From NCBI GenBank assembly GCA_902774395.1, contig CACYIK010000020.1:1-51118 (forward strand): a DNA stretch of 51,118 nt, written 5' to 3'. The notes beneath the pieces are model-generated. The model did not search any database, was not told the origin of the DNA, and worked only from the letters and a program-made list of their open reading frames with translations. Both the position numbers and the translations under genes were made by a program. The DNA is from an uncultured Bacteroidota bacterium (GTDB lineage: Bacteria > Bacteroidota > Bacteroidia > Bacteroidales > P3). Positions 34,319 to 43,138 of this stretch are shown one piece after another. Position 1 is the stretch's first letter. Each line of letters opens with the position of its first letter.

Positions 34319-36331
34319 CTATTTGGTCAGAATGACGGGAGTCTGGGCAACCTGCTTCTGGGCGCCTGCTGCGGCGCGGAAGACGGGCCAGTCTTCGGCT
34401 TCGTAGACACGTTTGCTGAAGACGGCCTGCTCGCCGAAGGAGAGGATGTTGCCGTTGAGCTGGAAGCCACAGCCGAAGCTGGCCACGGGGTTGGCCACGC
34501 CGTCGACCATGGGGTAGTGGAGTTTGGAGGGGGCGAAGGGGAGCGTGACGGTCTCGCGGATGTCGACCAGTCGCGAGCAGCGGTCGGCGAAGGGCTGAGT
34601 GCGAGTCTCGGGGGCGAGGTTGAAGCGCAGGTGACCCATGGCGAAGCCGTAGAAGCGGCGTGCCGAGAGGGGGATGAAGGAAACGACGTCCTTGTCGACG
34701 GTGGCGTAGTGGGGGATGCGGTAGCGGTAGGTGATGGAGACGGGGTGGTCGAGGTAGGTGTCGGGGTCGGTATATTCGATGTCGAGAATCTCGGCGTTAG
34801 GGGCGATGGCGAGCATCTGGTACTCGAGGTTGGTGCGCCATTCGCTCTGACGGTCGCGGAAGAGGTGGCGCACGGTGGCGTCGCTCTGTCCTTCGGCGGT
34901 GACGGTGATGGTGCCGGAGAGGGTGCCGTCTTCGTCGATGGCGCTCTCGCCGAGGATGCGGATATAGTGGTTCTCGGCGGGCGAGATGGGAGTCTCCATG
35001 AGGTCGCAGCCTTCGGCGGTGCCAATGAGGTAGCCCTGCTGCTGCTCTGCGCTGCTCCAGAGCTCACGCACGTTGGGGACCCATGTGGGGTCGAGCATCT
35101 CGAAGCGGCCGTTGCGGAGCTGCACGGCGCAGACGCTGTGGTTGAACTGGTCGGCGGGGATGCGGTCGATGCGCTCGCCAGCCATGGTCATGGCGGCATA
35201 GGCCTTGAAGCCTGCGGCACGGAGGAATCCGATAAGGGTGGAGGCCTTGTCCTTGCACACGCCGCAGCGGTCGGTGAAGTTCATCTCCTGGTTGTGGAGG
35301 GTGAAGCCTTCGCCGGGGCCCATGGAGATGCCCGCATAGCGGATATTGTCGGCCACCCAGTGGGTCAGGCGGCTGATGCTGTCCATCTCGTCTTTGGCAC
35401 CGACGAGAAGCTCGTTGACTTTCTTCTGCACCTCGGGGGTGGCCTTGAACGAGCCATAGTCCTCGTTCACGCCGAAGAACCAGCGGCTTTTGGCCTGCCA
35501 GTCGGGGCTGGTGGAGAGGAGGAGCTTGCACTGGATGTCGTTGTTGGCCAAGGCGCGGGCTTCGCGTTTCAACGGCAGTATGTCTTCCTTGTTGGAGAAG
35601 GTGTAGAGGCTGCGGCCCGACTCGTCGGCAGCTTCGCGCTTGACGTCGAGTTCGCCGTTATAGACCTTGTACTGCAGCGTCTTGCTGTCGAGGATATTGA
35701 GTTGGTAGACCTTGTTCTTCACGGGCTGCTTGCTCCAGAAGGGGACGATGTCGTAGAAATGGCCACGCATGGGGGGCACATAGCGGTCGTCGTTGTCGGG
35801 CAGTGACGCAAACACTCCATTAAGTGATGAGTGATTAGTGTTGAGTGATGAATTGTCACCTAAAAGGGCGTAGGTGTAGCCTTTCTTGTAGGTCCATATT
35901 TCCAGTTTGTCGCCGGAGTCGAGGTGGCCTATCTCGACCATCTTTTGGCTGGCGCCCCAGTAGATCATGCGGGCGGGAGCCACATAGTCGTAGACGGGGA
36001 TATTGTTCTCGCGGCCGGGCCAGAGGAGGGTGTCGGTCTTGCCGGTGCGGGCACGGTGGACGAGGACACGCTCGATGGCGCAGTAGGCCGACAGGGGGTC
36101 GTAGTCCACCTTATAGGTGCTGAACTGGGAGCATCCCTTGAAGGAATACATGTGGATGCATTTGTGCGTGAGCACATGGCTGAGGCCAGACTCCTCCATG
36201 TAGACGCCGGTGGAGTCGAAGAGGGTGACGAAGTCGCTGCCAGCGTATTTGCCCGGAAGGGCTTTGTCCTGTGCGGCAGCAAAAGAGGCCGTAGCCGCTA
36301 ACAGCGTGAGGAATACGAATGTCTTTTTCAT
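34319..36331 (-). CDS. DUF3857 and transglutaminase-like protein
   Basis: The 670-residue secreted protein (signal MKKTFVFLTLLAATASFAAAQ) has a DUF3857-type N-terminal half. Its transglutaminase-like core has an intact triad: cysteine in DRCGVCKDKASTLIGFLRAAG (about residue 358), histidine in FNHSVCAV (about 396) and aspartate in MLDPTWVP (about 413). A C-terminal beta-rich domain follows. It should act in the periplasm or on the surface, probably as a peptidase or cross-linking enzyme. Residues DNSSLNTNHSSLN come from a GTGATGA heptamer array. It is the first gene of a two-gene unit with its paralogue. Confidence 0.75.
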   Translation of the reverse strand: MKKTFVFLTLLAATASFAAAQDKALPGKYAGSDFVTLFDSTGVYMEESGLSHVLTHKCIHMYSFKGCSQFSTYKVDYDPLSAYCAIERVLVHRARTGKTDTLLWPGRENNIPVYDYVAPARMIYWGASQKMVEIGHLDSGDKLEIWTYKKGYTYALLGDNSSLNTNHSSLNGVFASLPDNDDRYVPPMRGHFYDIVPFWSKQPVKNKVYQLNILDSKTLQYKVYNGELDVKREAADESGRSLYTFSNKEDILPLKREARALANNDIQCKLLLSTSPDWQAKSRWFFGVNEDYGSFKATPEVQKKVNELLVGAKDEMDSISRLTHWVADNIRYAGISMGPGEGFTLHNQEMNFTDRCGVCKDKASTLIGFLRAAGFKAYAAMTMAGERIDRIPADQFNHSVCAVQLRNGRFEMLDPTWVPNVRELWSSAEQQQGYLIGTAEGCDLMETPISPAENHYIRILGESAIDEDGTLSGTITVTAEGQSDATVRHLFRDRQSEWRTNLEYQMLAIAPNAEILDIEYTDPDTYLDHPVSITYRYRIPHYATVDKDVVSFIPLSARRFYGFAMGHLRFNLAPETRTQPFADRCSRLVDIRETVTLPFAPSKLHYPMVDGVANPVASFGCGFQLNGNILSFGEQAVFSKRVYEAEDWPVFRAAAGAQKQVAQTPVILTK
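35824..35853. repeat. GTGATGA heptamer array inside the transglutaminase gene
   Basis: Four degenerate heptamers (GTGATGA, GTGATTA, GTGTTGA, GTGATGA) lie in frame. They are the reverse complement of the CTCATCA family found in mtnN. Confidence 0.75.
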
Positions 36332-36418
36332 ATATTGAATATCCTGTTTTGAAATGCAAAAATACGAATATTATTATAATTGGATGACTTATTTTTAAAA
36401 AAAGATGTTTTCTTCTTG

Positions 36419-36952
36419 TCAGTTGATTCTTGTCATGTGGTATCCCATGCGGTGGAGCTGTATGGCGGCGCCGAAGAGGTACAGCTGGCGCAGGCTGGCG
36501 ACGTATGCCTCGAAGGCTTCCTTGGTGCCCGGCTCTATCTGCTCGCGTAGCAGGTCGTAGTGTACGCGGGTGGCGCACTCGCTGACCAGCACCTCGGTAT
36601 CGTCGGAGGCCTTCCCTTTCAGCATCAGTACGTCCTCGCGGATGTATTCGTCCAGGGCGTCGTAGCCGCGTTTGTCGCGCATGTAGAGGTAGAGGTCTTC
36701 TATCTGGGAGTAGATGTTCCACTCGTCGTCCCAGAGTTTGGCTACCGCCATTCCGATATACATCATCCAGCCGAGGCTGGCCACGGGATAGTCGCGGAAC
36801 TCGCGGGCCCCGTCGGGGATATAGGAATTGCCTATCGACTCCCATTTCTCCATCACATCAGGGCAATCCGGCAGCATCTCGTCGACTTCTTTCATGCCGA
36901 GGAGGTACTGGTGGAGACTTTTATGTATCGTATCTTCAAACTTGTCTGCCAT
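36419..36952 (-). CDS. Conserved helical protein of unknown function
   Basis: I chose the ATG at 36950-36952 (MADKFEDTIHKSL), which gives 177 residues; an upstream TTG lies inside the promoter. The protein is acidic and predicted mostly helical. It has no signal peptide and has conserved-looking stretches such as YPVASLGWMMYIGMAVAKLWDD. I recognise no motif. It is a single gene with a consensus promoter. Confidence 0.55.
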   Translation of the reverse strand: MADKFEDTIHKSLHQYLLGMKEVDEMLPDCPDVMEKWESIGNSYIPDGAREFRDYPVASLGWMMYIGMAVAKLWDDEWNIYSQIEDLYLYMRDKRGYDALDEYIREDVLMLKGKASDDTEVLVSECATRVHYDLLREQIEPGTKEAFEAYVASLRQLYLFGAAIQLHRMGYHMTRIN

Positions 36953-36976
36953 AAGAGCGTGTGGTATTTCAATGTG

Positions 36977-37008
36977 CAAAGATACACATTCTTTTCGGAA
37001 CGGCCAAA
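36977..37008 (-). promoter_or_regulatory. Promoter of the gene at 36419-36952
   Basis: On the minus strand TTTG (37005-37008) and TATCTTTG (36977-36984) with a 20-base spacer. Confidence 0.8.
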
Positions 37009-37047
37009 AAATCTTTGCCGGATATCTCTACGAGGGTGAAAAGAAAT

Positions 37048-37078
37048 AAAAAAAGACGCCCTGTTTTGGGGCGTCTTT
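37048..37078 (-). terminator. Terminator of tRNA-Gln
   Basis: GACGCCC and GGGCGTC pair around a 7-base loop; on the minus strand seven T residues follow. It begins 2 bases after the tRNA end. Confidence 0.9.
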
Positions 37079-37079
37079 G

Positions 37080-37150
37080 TTGTCCTACCTGGATTCGAAC
37101 CAAGACAAGCTGATCCAGAGTCAGATGTGCTACCGTTACACCATAGGACA
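37080..37150 (-). tRNA. tRNA-Gln (CTG)
   Basis: Read on the minus strand, the acceptor is TGTCCTA/TAGGACA, the anticodon loop is CTCTGGA (anticodon CTG) and the T-loop is TTCGAAT. The outermost anticodon-stem pair looks mismatched. CCA is not encoded. Confidence 0.93.
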
Positions 37151-37177
37151 ATCGGTTTTTTCTCTCGAAAGCGGGTG

Positions 37178-37208
37178 CAAAAGTACTAACTTTTTCTGAA
37201 CTGACAAA
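37178..37208 (-). promoter_or_regulatory. Promoter of tRNA-Gln
   Basis: On the minus strand TTTG (37205-37208) and TACTTTTG (37178-37185) with a 19-base spacer. Confidence 0.8.
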
Positions 37209-37218
37209 ACTTTTTTTT

Positions 37219-37312
37219 AGCTGAGAATTGAGAATTGAGAATTGAGGATTAATAATCAGTGTTTTGCATGATAAAAAAATCTCAATTTTCAATTCTCAAT
37301 TTTCAATTTCCA
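37219..37312. repeat. Two-armed GAGAATT/AATTCTC heptamer element
   Basis: The left arm has three GAGAATT heptamers (about 37221-37243) and the right arm has CTCAATT/TTCAATT words (37281-37309), their complements. It fills the spacer between the tRNA-Gln promoter and the end of the TonB-type gene. The final words touch that gene's last codons. The design matches the elements near mtnN with a different word. Confidence 0.75.
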
Positions 37313-39978
37313 AGGGCGTCTCCCGTCTCGCTGGAGCCTTCTTTTGCGTTTTTCTCGAGTTCGAGTTTACCGAAACGCAGTGTGATGCCGGCGGAGATGT
37401 AGCGGCTGTTGAGCATCTTGTTGGTGCTGTTGCTGAGGTAATAGGGGTTGGTGTTCTCGCTACCGAACCCGTAGCGGGCGCCCCAGTTGAAGAGGTCTTG
37501 AATGTTGATGAAGACCGACAGTTTGCGTTTGAAGAAGTCGCTACGGGCACCGATGTTGAACCAGTAGCGGGCCTTCTGTTCGCTCATGAGGCTGATGGTG
37601 GGCGAGCTGTAGTTGAGCGACATGGTGATTTGGTACTGGTCGAAGACTTTGGCCCAGGCATTGATGCGGACGCTCCACGACCACTTGTCGCGCTCGTCGA
37701 TTTGGTGGGTGAGCACGCTGCCGTCCTGACGGTCGTATTCCATACGGTAGCCATAGTCATAGAGGTTGGCATAGAGGCGCACGTTGAAGAAGCCGCTGGG
37801 ACGGTAGGTCATGTTGAGGCTCGTGCCGTAGCGCCACGAAGTACCCATGTTGTAGGGGATGGAGTAGGAGACGACACGTTCGAGCAGGTCGTCGTATTCG
37901 GCATCGGTGAGTGAACTTATCTCGTTGGTGCTCCAGCGGCCGTAGCCCTCGATACCGATATTGCCGAAGGTCTCGAAGTATTTCTGCCAGCCGGCCTCCA
38001 TTGAGTGGGTGTAGCTGGGTTTGAGGCCGTTGCGGTTGCCGGTGCGGTAGCTGTCCTCGCCATAGATGCGGAAGCGCGTCAGTTTCTCCTCGCCCGGATG
38101 GGACATGCGCATGGAGTAGTTGAGCTTGAAGTTGTGCATGTCTTCGGTGCGGTAGGTGAGGTGGATGGAGGGACGGAAGCTGTGGGTGAAGAACGAGCTG
38201 TCGTTGGCGAAGGGTGCGCCGTCGCTGTACAGCTGGTCGGAGATGTAGCTATAGTAGGTGTGTCCCAGTTCGTAGCCCAGACCGGTGCTGAGGGTGAAGC
38301 CGCCCCAGCGGTGGGTCCAGTTGACGTCGGCGTTGATGCCCCACTCCTTGCCGTCGAAATGGTAGGTGCGCAGGGTGTCGACAAGGGTGCCGTCATGGTC
38401 GTTATAGCGCTGGTAGTCGTTGTCGGTGCGCTGGTAGTCGGCACGCAGACCATAGCTCAGCTCGCCATCCTTGGAGTAGGGACGGTTGTAGCGTGCGTCG
38501 AAGTTGATGCCGTAGTTGTAGTTGCGCATCATCAGGTAGCGGTCCTCATTGGAGGCTTTGGGAGTCAAGGTGTAGAGGGTGTAGTTGCGGTTGTAGTATT
38601 CGTCGCTGGCGTTGTGCGCGAAGCGTCCGTTGACGCTCAGGCGCAGGTTGTGACCTTCGTTGTCGAACTTCTTCGTCCAGTCGGCACCGAGGTGGCCGAA
38701 GCCTGAGGGCGCCGTGGTGGTGTCGGTGATGCGGTAGGCGATGGTGTCGAGGGACGAGAAGTAGAACTGATTGGTAGCGCGGTCGGAGTAACTTGTGTTG
38801 TAGTTCAGGACGCCGCCACCGTCGATGGAGAGGTCGCTGGTGGAGTCAATCTCGTAGTTGATGTTCATGAAGATGTTGCCGCTGTAGCCGCGGCTGCCGC
38901 TCTTCGAAGTGTCTGTTTGGTAGAGCGTGGTATCGTATCCGTCGCCTGCGGCGTTGTCTTTGCGGCGCATCGACCAGCCTTCGCTCTCGTTGTCGCGGTA
39001 GGAGTAACGGCCGCTGGCGAAGACGTTGATGCTCAGTTTTTCTTTAGCCCACATGTAGCTGAACCACGGCGAGACGAAAGGCTGGTTCGAGCCGTTGACG
39101 CCGAAGGAGATGAACTGGTTGCTTTTGATGTGTGCCGAGGTGATGATGTTGATGACCGCCTCGGCGTCGGTGGCGTACTTGGCCGAGGGGTTGGTGATGG
39201 TCTCGATACGTGCCAAGGCGTTGGCCGGAAGGGTCTGCAGGTAGGTCTTGAGGTTCTCCTCGGTGAGCTTCGACGGCTTGTCGTTGATCCATATTTCCAC
39301 GCTGGAGACGCCGCGCAGCGTCACGTTGCCCTCCACGTCGACTTCCACGCCCGGGGCGTTCTGCAGAGCGTCCTCGGTGGTACCCGTCTGGATGCTCGGG
39401 TCCTCGCTGACGTTATAGATGAGCTTCTCGCCGTCCATGGCATAGAGGGGTTTCTCGGCGGTAATCTCGACGGCGTCGAGGGTGGTGGCGCCGGCTTTGA
39501 GGCGTATGGTGCCGAGGGCGGTGTTGTTCACCACATTGAAGGGTATCATCTTGTTCTGGTAGCCTATGGCCGAGATACGCAGCAGGTAGGCACCCTGCGG
39601 GATGTCCTTGAGCTCGAAGAGTCCGTCGAAGTCGGTGGCGGCGCCCTTGACGAACGAACTGTCGGCCGAGTCAAGGACGGCGACATTGACAAACGAAAGG
39701 AACTCGCCGCTCACGGAGTCGCGCAGCGAACCCACGACCTTGAAGGTGTCGCCTTCCTTCACTTTCTTTTTCTGCTTCACTTTGCTAGCTTTCTTACTGT
39801 CGGCCTGGTTGTTCCAGTCCTGGCCGGGCATTGGCGGACGGCCTTTAGAACGCTGTCCCGAAGGCGGACGGCCGCCGGGGAAACCGCCTGGGCCACCAGG
39901 CTGTGCCTCGCAAAGGGGAGTGGCCAGCATGGCCATCAACAGAAGAATGAAGGCTCTGGAAAACAGTTTTTTATTCAT
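37303..39978 (-). CDS. TonB-type outer-membrane beta-barrel receptor
   Basis: The 891-residue product has a signal peptide (MNKKLFSRAFILLLMAMLATPLCEAQ) and a proline/glycine-rich linker. A carboxypeptidase-regulatory-like domain follows (KVVGSLRDSVSGEFLSFVNV, LRISAIGYQNK). A plug-like region (EDALQNAPGVEVDVEGNVTL) and a large barrel ending ISAGITLRFGKLEL complete it. This is the OMP_b-brl_3-type family of Bacteroidota. The substrate is unknown and no SusD-like partner is adjacent. A short inverted repeat lies in the leader (39999-40031). Confidence 0.85.
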   Translation of the reverse strand: MNKKLFSRAFILLLMAMLATPLCEAQPGGPGGFPGGRPPSGQRSKGRPPMPGQDWNNQADSKKASKVKQKKKVKEGDTFKVVGSLRDSVSGEFLSFVNVAVLDSADSSFVKGAATDFDGLFELKDIPQGAYLLRISAIGYQNKMIPFNVVNNTALGTIRLKAGATTLDAVEITAEKPLYAMDGEKLIYNVSEDPSIQTGTTEDALQNAPGVEVDVEGNVTLRGVSSVEIWINDKPSKLTEENLKTYLQTLPANALARIETITNPSAKYATDAEAVINIITSAHIKSNQFISFGVNGSNQPFVSPWFSYMWAKEKLSINVFASGRYSYRDNESEGWSMRRKDNAAGDGYDTTLYQTDTSKSGSRGYSGNIFMNINYEIDSTSDLSIDGGGVLNYNTSYSDRATNQFYFSSLDTIAYRITDTTTAPSGFGHLGADWTKKFDNEGHNLRLSVNGRFAHNASDEYYNRNYTLYTLTPKASNEDRYLMMRNYNYGINFDARYNRPYSKDGELSYGLRADYQRTDNDYQRYNDHDGTLVDTLRTYHFDGKEWGINADVNWTHRWGGFTLSTGLGYELGHTYYSYISDQLYSDGAPFANDSSFFTHSFRPSIHLTYRTEDMHNFKLNYSMRMSHPGEEKLTRFRIYGEDSYRTGNRNGLKPSYTHSMEAGWQKYFETFGNIGIEGYGRWSTNEISSLTDAEYDDLLERVVSYSIPYNMGTSWRYGTSLNMTYRPSGFFNVRLYANLYDYGYRMEYDRQDGSVLTHQIDERDKWSWSVRINAWAKVFDQYQITMSLNYSSPTISLMSEQKARYWFNIGARSDFFKRKLSVFINIQDLFNWGARYGFGSENTNPYYLSNSTNKMLNSRYISAGITLRFGKLELEKNAKEGSSETGDALGN

Positions 39979-39998
39979 GGGTGTATATTAATTATTTA

Positions 39999-40031
39999 CA
40001 AGTGAATGTACTCTTTAGTATCGTTCACTTG
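39999..40031. promoter_or_regulatory. Inverted repeat in the leader of the TonB-type gene
   Basis: CAAGTGAATG (39999-40008) and CGTTCACTTG (40022-40031) are reverse complements with one mismatch, 13 bases apart and about 20-50 bases upstream of the start codon. It could be an operator or an RNA hairpin. Confidence 0.45.
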
Positions 40032-40070
40032 AAAAAAATTGCACTAAATGGAATGTATTTTTTTGATTTC

Positions 40071-40676
40071 CTACAATCCTGCGCTCTTGATCACGATGGC
40101 GATGTTGTTGGCGAAGAGTTTTAGAGCAATGGCCAACAGGATGACACCGAAGAATTTGCGCAGCACATAGACCACCTCATCGCCGAGCCATCTCTGCAAC
40201 TTCTTGAGCAGGCGGATGACAAAATAATCGATGACGATGTTCAGTAGGAGACCTATGAGAATGTTCACCGTGGCATACTCGGCGCGGAGTGACAGCAGGG
40301 CGGTGATGGCGCCGGGACCCGCAATGAGGGGGAAGGCTACGGGGACAATGCTTGCGCCCGAGCCGGTGCTCTCGTTCTTGATAAACTCGCGTCCCATCAC
40401 CATTTCCAAAGCCAGCAGGAAAAGCACGAAGGCTCCCGCCACGGCGAACGAGTGGATGTCGATGCCGAAGAGGTTTAGCAACGCCTCGCCGGTGAAGAAG
40501 AACACAAGGAAGAGCCCCAGCGCCACGCTGGTGGCCTGGAAAGCCTTGATGTGCTTTCCGCTGTCCTCCATGCTGATGAAGATGGGAATGGAACCCGTGA
40601 TGTCGATGATGGCGTACATCACAATGAAGACACTTATTATCTCAACGAAACTGATCTGGCTAAGGAACTCTATCAT
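40071..40676 (-). CDS. MarC-family integral membrane protein
   Basis: The start at ATG 40674-40676 (MIEFLSQISF) gives 201 residues; the upstream ATG adds a repetitive tyrosine/isoleucine stretch. Six hydrophobic helices and motifs such as DITGSIPIFISM, PVAFPLIAGPGAITALL and LRKFFGVILLAIALKLFANN identify the MarC family of inner-membrane proteins, whose transport role is not established. A -7 element (TATCTTTG on the minus strand, 40719-40726) lies 43 bases upstream. Confidence 0.9.
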   Translation of the reverse strand: MIEFLSQISFVEIISVFIVMYAIIDITGSIPIFISMEDSGKHIKAFQATSVALGLFLVFFFTGEALLNLFGIDIHSFAVAGAFVLFLLALEMVMGREFIKNESTGSGASIVPVAFPLIAGPGAITALLSLRAEYATVNILIGLLLNIVIDYFVIRLLKKLQRWLGDEVVYVLRKFFGVILLAIALKLFANNIAIVIKSAGL

Positions 40677-40794
40677 AATGAATATGTTGTGTATATATAT
40701 GTATTTTTTTATCGGATGCAAAGATACGAAATATTTTTAAATTTTGTAGATGACAGAGAAACGTTACGTCATTGTAAAAAAAGACAAAGGTAAG

Positions 40795-40822
40795 TTTGTA
40801 TGGAAATTTTTTTGTATCTTTG
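40795..40822 (+). promoter_or_regulatory. Promoter of the M16 peptidase gene
   Basis: TTTG at 40795-40798 and TATCTTTG at 40815-40822; the 16-base spacer is shorter than elsewhere. It rules out starts upstream of ATG 40837. Confidence 0.65.
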
Positions 40823-40836
40823 CAGTTTGTTATTTT

Positions 40837-42117
40837 ATGATAGACTATAGGAAGTATATATTATCCAACGGGTTGACGCTGCTGACGCATGAGGCGTGGG
40901 ATACGCCGCTGGCGACGGTGAATGTGATGTACAATGTCGGTGCCCGCGACGAGGATCCGCAACGGACTGGCTTTGCGCACCTCTTCGAGCATCTGATGTT
41001 CGGCGGCACAGAGCGGGTGCCCGACTTCGACGCCGTGGTGTCGTCGCTGGGTGGCGAGAGCAATGCCTTCACCAACAACGATATCACCAACTACTATATC
41101 ACCCTGCCTGTGGCGGGACTGCCGACGGCGCTGATGCTCGAGGCCGACCGCATGGGGGGGCTGAGCCTGACACCGAAGGCATTGGAAGTGCAGCAGAAGG
41201 TGGTCACCGAGGAGTACAACCAGCGCTATATGAACCAGCCCTACGGCGATGTGTGGCTGCTGCTGAGGCCGTTGTGCTACAAGAAGTACCCCTACCGCTG
41301 GGCCACCATAGGCGCTGACATACGCCATGTGAGCGAGGCTACGCTGGAGGATGTGAAGGCATTCCACGAACGTTACTACCGTGCCGACAACGCGATACTT
41401 GCCGTGGCGGCACCTATGAAGCACGAAGAGATGGTGGCGATGGTGGAACGAGAGTGGAGAGTGGAGAGTGAAGAGTGGAGAACGGAGAGTGGAGAGAGGA
41501 GAGAGGAGAGATGTTTTGCGCGGGAACGGATGTATCCTGTGGAGGAGGAGCAGCGTGAGGCGCGGCGACAGGAAGTGCGCCGCGAGGTACCGGCGGATGC
41601 CGTCTATCTGGCGTGGCCCATGTGCGACCACTTCGGCGACGACTTCCGCGCCTGCGATCTGCTGAGCGACCTGCTGGGTACAGGCCATTCGAGCCGCATA
41701 TACAACAATATCGTCCGCGAGGGCCGTCTGGTGACAGAGGCCGATGCCTATATCACTGGCGACGCCGGTCCGGGCTTGCTGGTGCTGAGTGCCAAGGTGA
41801 AGGCGGGCGTCGACCCCGACGAGGTGGCAGAGGCACTGCGTCGCGAAGCCTACAAGCTGACGGAAGAACGGGTGGATGACTACGAGCTGGAGAAGGTGAA
41901 GAACCGCTATGAGAGCACGTTTGTCTACTCGCAGTACAAGGCCGCCGACCGTGCGTTGGCGCTGTGTCAGTACACCTGGCTGGGCGACACGGAGAGGGCC
42001 AACCGCGACGCCGAGGACTATCGTCGTGTGACGGCCGAACAGATGCAGCAGGCGGCAAGACACCTGTTCTGTCCAGAGAGAGAGAATGTGCTGATAGTGA
42101 GGAAGGGTGGGGAGTGA
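40837..42117 (+). CDS. M16-family zinc peptidase
   Basis: The start is ATG 40837 (MIDYRKYILSNGL), just after the promoter; this gives 426 residues. The inverted zinc motif HLFEH lies at residues 48-52 (FAHLFEHLMFGGTE), and the third ligand is probably a glutamate in VVTEEYNQRY. A full pitrilysin-type half protein is present. A charged stretch near residues 205-225 (REWRVESEEWRTESGERREER) is encoded by GAGAGTG heptamers. The gene end runs into GATGAAT heptamers. It may be the first gene of the long plus-strand run that follows. Confidence 0.88.
   Translation: MIDYRKYILSNGLTLLTHEAWDTPLATVNVMYNVGARDEDPQRTGFAHLFEHLMFGGTERVPDFDAVVSSLGGESNAFTNNDITNYYITLPVAGLPTALMLEADRMGGLSLTPKALEVQQKVVTEEYNQRYMNQPYGDVWLLLRPLCYKKYPYRWATIGADIRHVSEATLEDVKAFHERYYRADNAILAVAAPMKHEEMVAMVEREWRVESEEWRTESGERREERCFARERMYPVEEEQREARRQEVRREVPADAVYLAWPMCDHFGDDFRACDLLSDLLGTGHSSRIYNNIVREGRLVTEADAYITGDAGPGLLVLSAKVKAGVDPDEVAEALRREAYKLTEERVDDYELEKVKNRYESTFVYSQYKAADRALALCQYTWLGDTERANRDAEDYRRVTAEQMQQAARHLFCPERENVLIVRKGGE
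41450..41511. repeat. GAGAGTG heptamer array inside the M16 gene
   Basis: About eight degenerate heptamers (GAGAGTG, AAGAGTG, GAGAACG, GAGAGAG) lie in frame between the two structural halves of the peptidase, where a variable linker is expected. Confidence 0.8.
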
Positions 42118-42159
42118 TGAATGATGAGTGATGAATGAGGAACGATGAATGAAAATTAT
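42112..42159. repeat. GATGAAT/GATGAGT heptamers after the M16 gene
   Basis: Degenerate heptamers (GATGAAT, GATGAGT, GATGAAT, GAGGAAC, GATGAAT) begin at the M16 stop codon and fill the spacer to the channel gene. GATGAGT is the complement of the CTCATCA family. Confidence 0.7.
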
Positions 42160-42173
42160 AAACGCAATAGGCG

Positions 42174-43136
42174 ATGAAGCAGAAAGATCCTATCGTGGAG
42201 ATGTTCCGGTCGGTGACCCGATGGTTCAAGAATACGGACATGAGAAGTCCTGCGGCACATGTGCTTGGCATCATAGGCGCGGTGATGCACAAGGTGCTGT
42301 TCGACTGGCTCATGCCCAAACGCTACCGTAACCTCTCACGCAGGGAGATATTTGAGATTATCTTCAAGAGCGACACGCCGGCGGGCAAGAAGTTCGACGT
42401 GTGGCTGCTGGTGCTGATAGTGCTCAATATCGTTCTGCTCATCCTCGACAGTCTGCTGGGGTCGACCGACACGATGACGTCGGTTGCCCACAAGTCACTG
42501 TCTTTTTGGGTGATGAAGGCTGCGGAGTGGGGCTTTACCTTGATATTCACCTTTGAGTACTACCTGCGCATCTACTGCCTCAAGCATCCGAGAAAGTATG
42601 TCTTCTCGTTTTGGGGTATCATCGACTTCCTCTCCATCTTCCCCGCCTACCTGAGCCTGTTTATCCCTGCCACGCAGGCCCTGACGGTGTTGCGACTGCT
42701 GAGGGTGATGCGTATCTTTCGCATCTTCCGTCTTGAGCGCTTCCAGATAGAGGCCTTCCATCTGCTCAGCGCTTTGCGCAATAGCGCTATAAAGATATTG
42801 ATTTTTATGATGTTCATCCTGGTGGCCGCCGTTATTTTGGGTACCATCATGTATGCTATCGAGAGTGAGCGCAATCCCGCCTTTAAAAGCATTCCCACGG
42901 GTATCTACTGGGCGGTGGTGACCATCACCACGGTGGGATATGGCGATGTGGTGCCGATGACCACGGCCGGCCGGTTCCTTTCGGTGATAGTGATGATGCT
43001 CGGTTACTCCATCATTGCCGTGCCCACGGGTATCGTGGCGGGTGAGACCATCAAGGAATACCGGATGCCCGGCAACCGCCGCCGCACTGCCGCACAGCGC
43101 GACTATGACGAGGAGAACGATGCTATAAAAAACTGA
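42174..43136 (+). CDS. Voltage-gated potassium channel
   Basis: The 320-residue inner-membrane protein has six helices. The fourth carries regularly spaced arginines (LRLLRVMRIFRIFRLERF), the voltage sensor. The pore has the filter TTVGYGD with GYG at 255-257. It matches Kv-type bacterial K+ channels. The C-terminal tail is short and basic-acidic. It lies 56 bases after the M16 gene and only 2 bases before the TonB receptor gene, an uncommon partnership. Confidence 0.92.
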   Translation: MKQKDPIVEMFRSVTRWFKNTDMRSPAAHVLGIIGAVMHKVLFDWLMPKRYRNLSRREIFEIIFKSDTPAGKKFDVWLLVLIVLNIVLLILDSLLGSTDTMTSVAHKSLSFWVMKAAEWGFTLIFTFEYYLRIYCLKHPRKYVFSFWGIIDFLSIFPAYLSLFIPATQALTVLRLLRVMRIFRIFRLERFQIEAFHLLSALRNSAIKILIFMMFILVAAVILGTIMYAIESERNPAFKSIPTGIYWAVVTITTVGYGDVVPMTTAGRFLSVIVMMLGYSIIAVPTGIVAGETIKEYRMPGNRRRTAAQRDYDEENDAIKN

Positions 43137-43138
43137 AG

